The notes under the pieces are model-generated. The model saw nothing but the letters and a program-made list of their open reading frames with translations. It was not told where the DNA came from and ran no database searches. The position numbers and the translations under genes are program-made. From contig NZ_JBMOUD010000018.1 of assembly GCF_049319665.1 (NCBI RefSeq), forward strand, positions 25,118-89,117: 64,000 nucleotides of DNA. Reading direction: 5' to 3'. This DNA is from JBMOUD01 sp049319665 (GTDB lineage: Bacteria; Pseudomonadota; Gammaproteobacteria; Enterobacterales; Enterobacteriaceae). This document shows positions 63,825 to 64,000 of the stretch, piece by piece; position 1 is the stretch's first letter; every line of letters begins with the position of its first letter.

Positions 63825-63897
63825 AATGTCACCTGTTTTGACTATGAGGTGATGATATCACCTCTATTCAGGTGGCCAAATTCAGTAAACCACTACA

Positions 63898-64000
63898 AAG
63901 CGAGATATTTAGGTGGGAACCATTGTAAGTACCCCGTCAAAACGGTCCATTCACTTTTAGAGATCTTCCGACATACTGATTATGTCCCCTGAGGAGATCG
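63898..64000. other. Right flank of the IS, end of window
   Basis: 103 bp with no recognisable coding or repeat content. It does not continue the orfA fragment left of the IS. Confidence 0.5.

Larger units (their letters stand above)
62643..63897 (-). mobile_element. IS3-family insertion sequence, 1255 bp
   Basis: Terminal inverted repeats of about 26 bp begin TGTAGTGGT and end TGGCCAC on both ends, with mismatches between. Inside are orfA and orfB on the minus strand. The stop of orfB lies within the left inverted repeat. The flanking bases (GAC on the left, AAG on the right) do not form a target duplication. Confidence 0.9.

Noticed and set aside
1..64000. CRISPR array, tRNA or rRNA genes, prophage structural genes
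   Set aside because: None seen: no regularly spaced repeats, no cloverleaf-like sequence recognised, no integrase or capsid genes.

Overview
The window reads as a chromosomal segment of an enterobacterium, most likely a Yersinia or a close relative. The first 46 kb carry the enteric gene order yciABC, ompW, trp operon, rnm, yciO, rluB, btuR, yciK, sohB, yciN, topA, cysB, acnA, ribA, pgpB, lapAB, pyrF, yciH, osmB. trpG and trpD are separate genes rather than the fused trpGD of E. coli. The species call is an inference from gene order and protein similarity recalled from memory; no search was run.

Layout. 1-4.2 kb: acyl-CoA thioesterase, two inner membrane proteins, a cysteine-cluster protein, the outer membrane porin OmpW behind a perfect FNR box, and a BON lipoprotein. 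4.2-11.2 kb: the complete tryptophan operon trpL-E-G-D-CF-B-A on the minus strand, with a TrpR operator, a leader peptide with two adjacent Trp codons and an attenuator. 11.3-32.1 kb: housekeeping genes for RNA modification, topology, cysteine regulation, TCA cycle, riboflavin, LPS control and pyrimidines. 32.1-39.4 kb: a beta-glucoside utilisation locus in which PTS IIB and IIC, a ROK glucoside kinase, a 6-phospho-beta-glucosidase and a sugar porin lie on the minus strand, a lone PTS IIA gene converges on them, and a GntR/HutC regulator diverges. 39.5-46 kb: a CstA-family pyruvate/peptide transporter with its YbdD/YjiX partner, a dienelactone hydrolase, and a LysR-controlled pair of hydrolases.

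46-64 kb is accessory DNA with long intergenic stretches, low GC in places, broken genes and repeats. It holds a DUF2971 gene, a KAP P-loop NTPase gene interrupted by one in-frame TGA and carrying a tandem duplication of its membrane segment, a DUF1471-like gene, a LOG / LysR / nucleoside hydrolase group, a YjfB-like small protein behind a near-consensus FliA promoter, a PD-(D/E)XK-like orphan, a two-helix membrane protein, a HEPN-like pseudogene, a proline-repeat protein, an Ltp-family superinfection-exclusion-like protein, and an IS3-family element inserted in the orfA of a second IS3-family element.

The most unusual pattern is in how the accessory genes are bounded. Three of them (DUF2971, KAP, PD-(D/E)XK-like) each sit between two 24-nt palindromes, always with a GAG(C/T)GA-centred form on the left and a TGGC(A/G)C-centred form on the right, whatever the direction of the gene. 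The Ltp gene sits between 36-nt inverted repeats that differ at one position. Together with the gene content this suggests small exchangeable cassettes with a defence flavour; that interpretation is inference.
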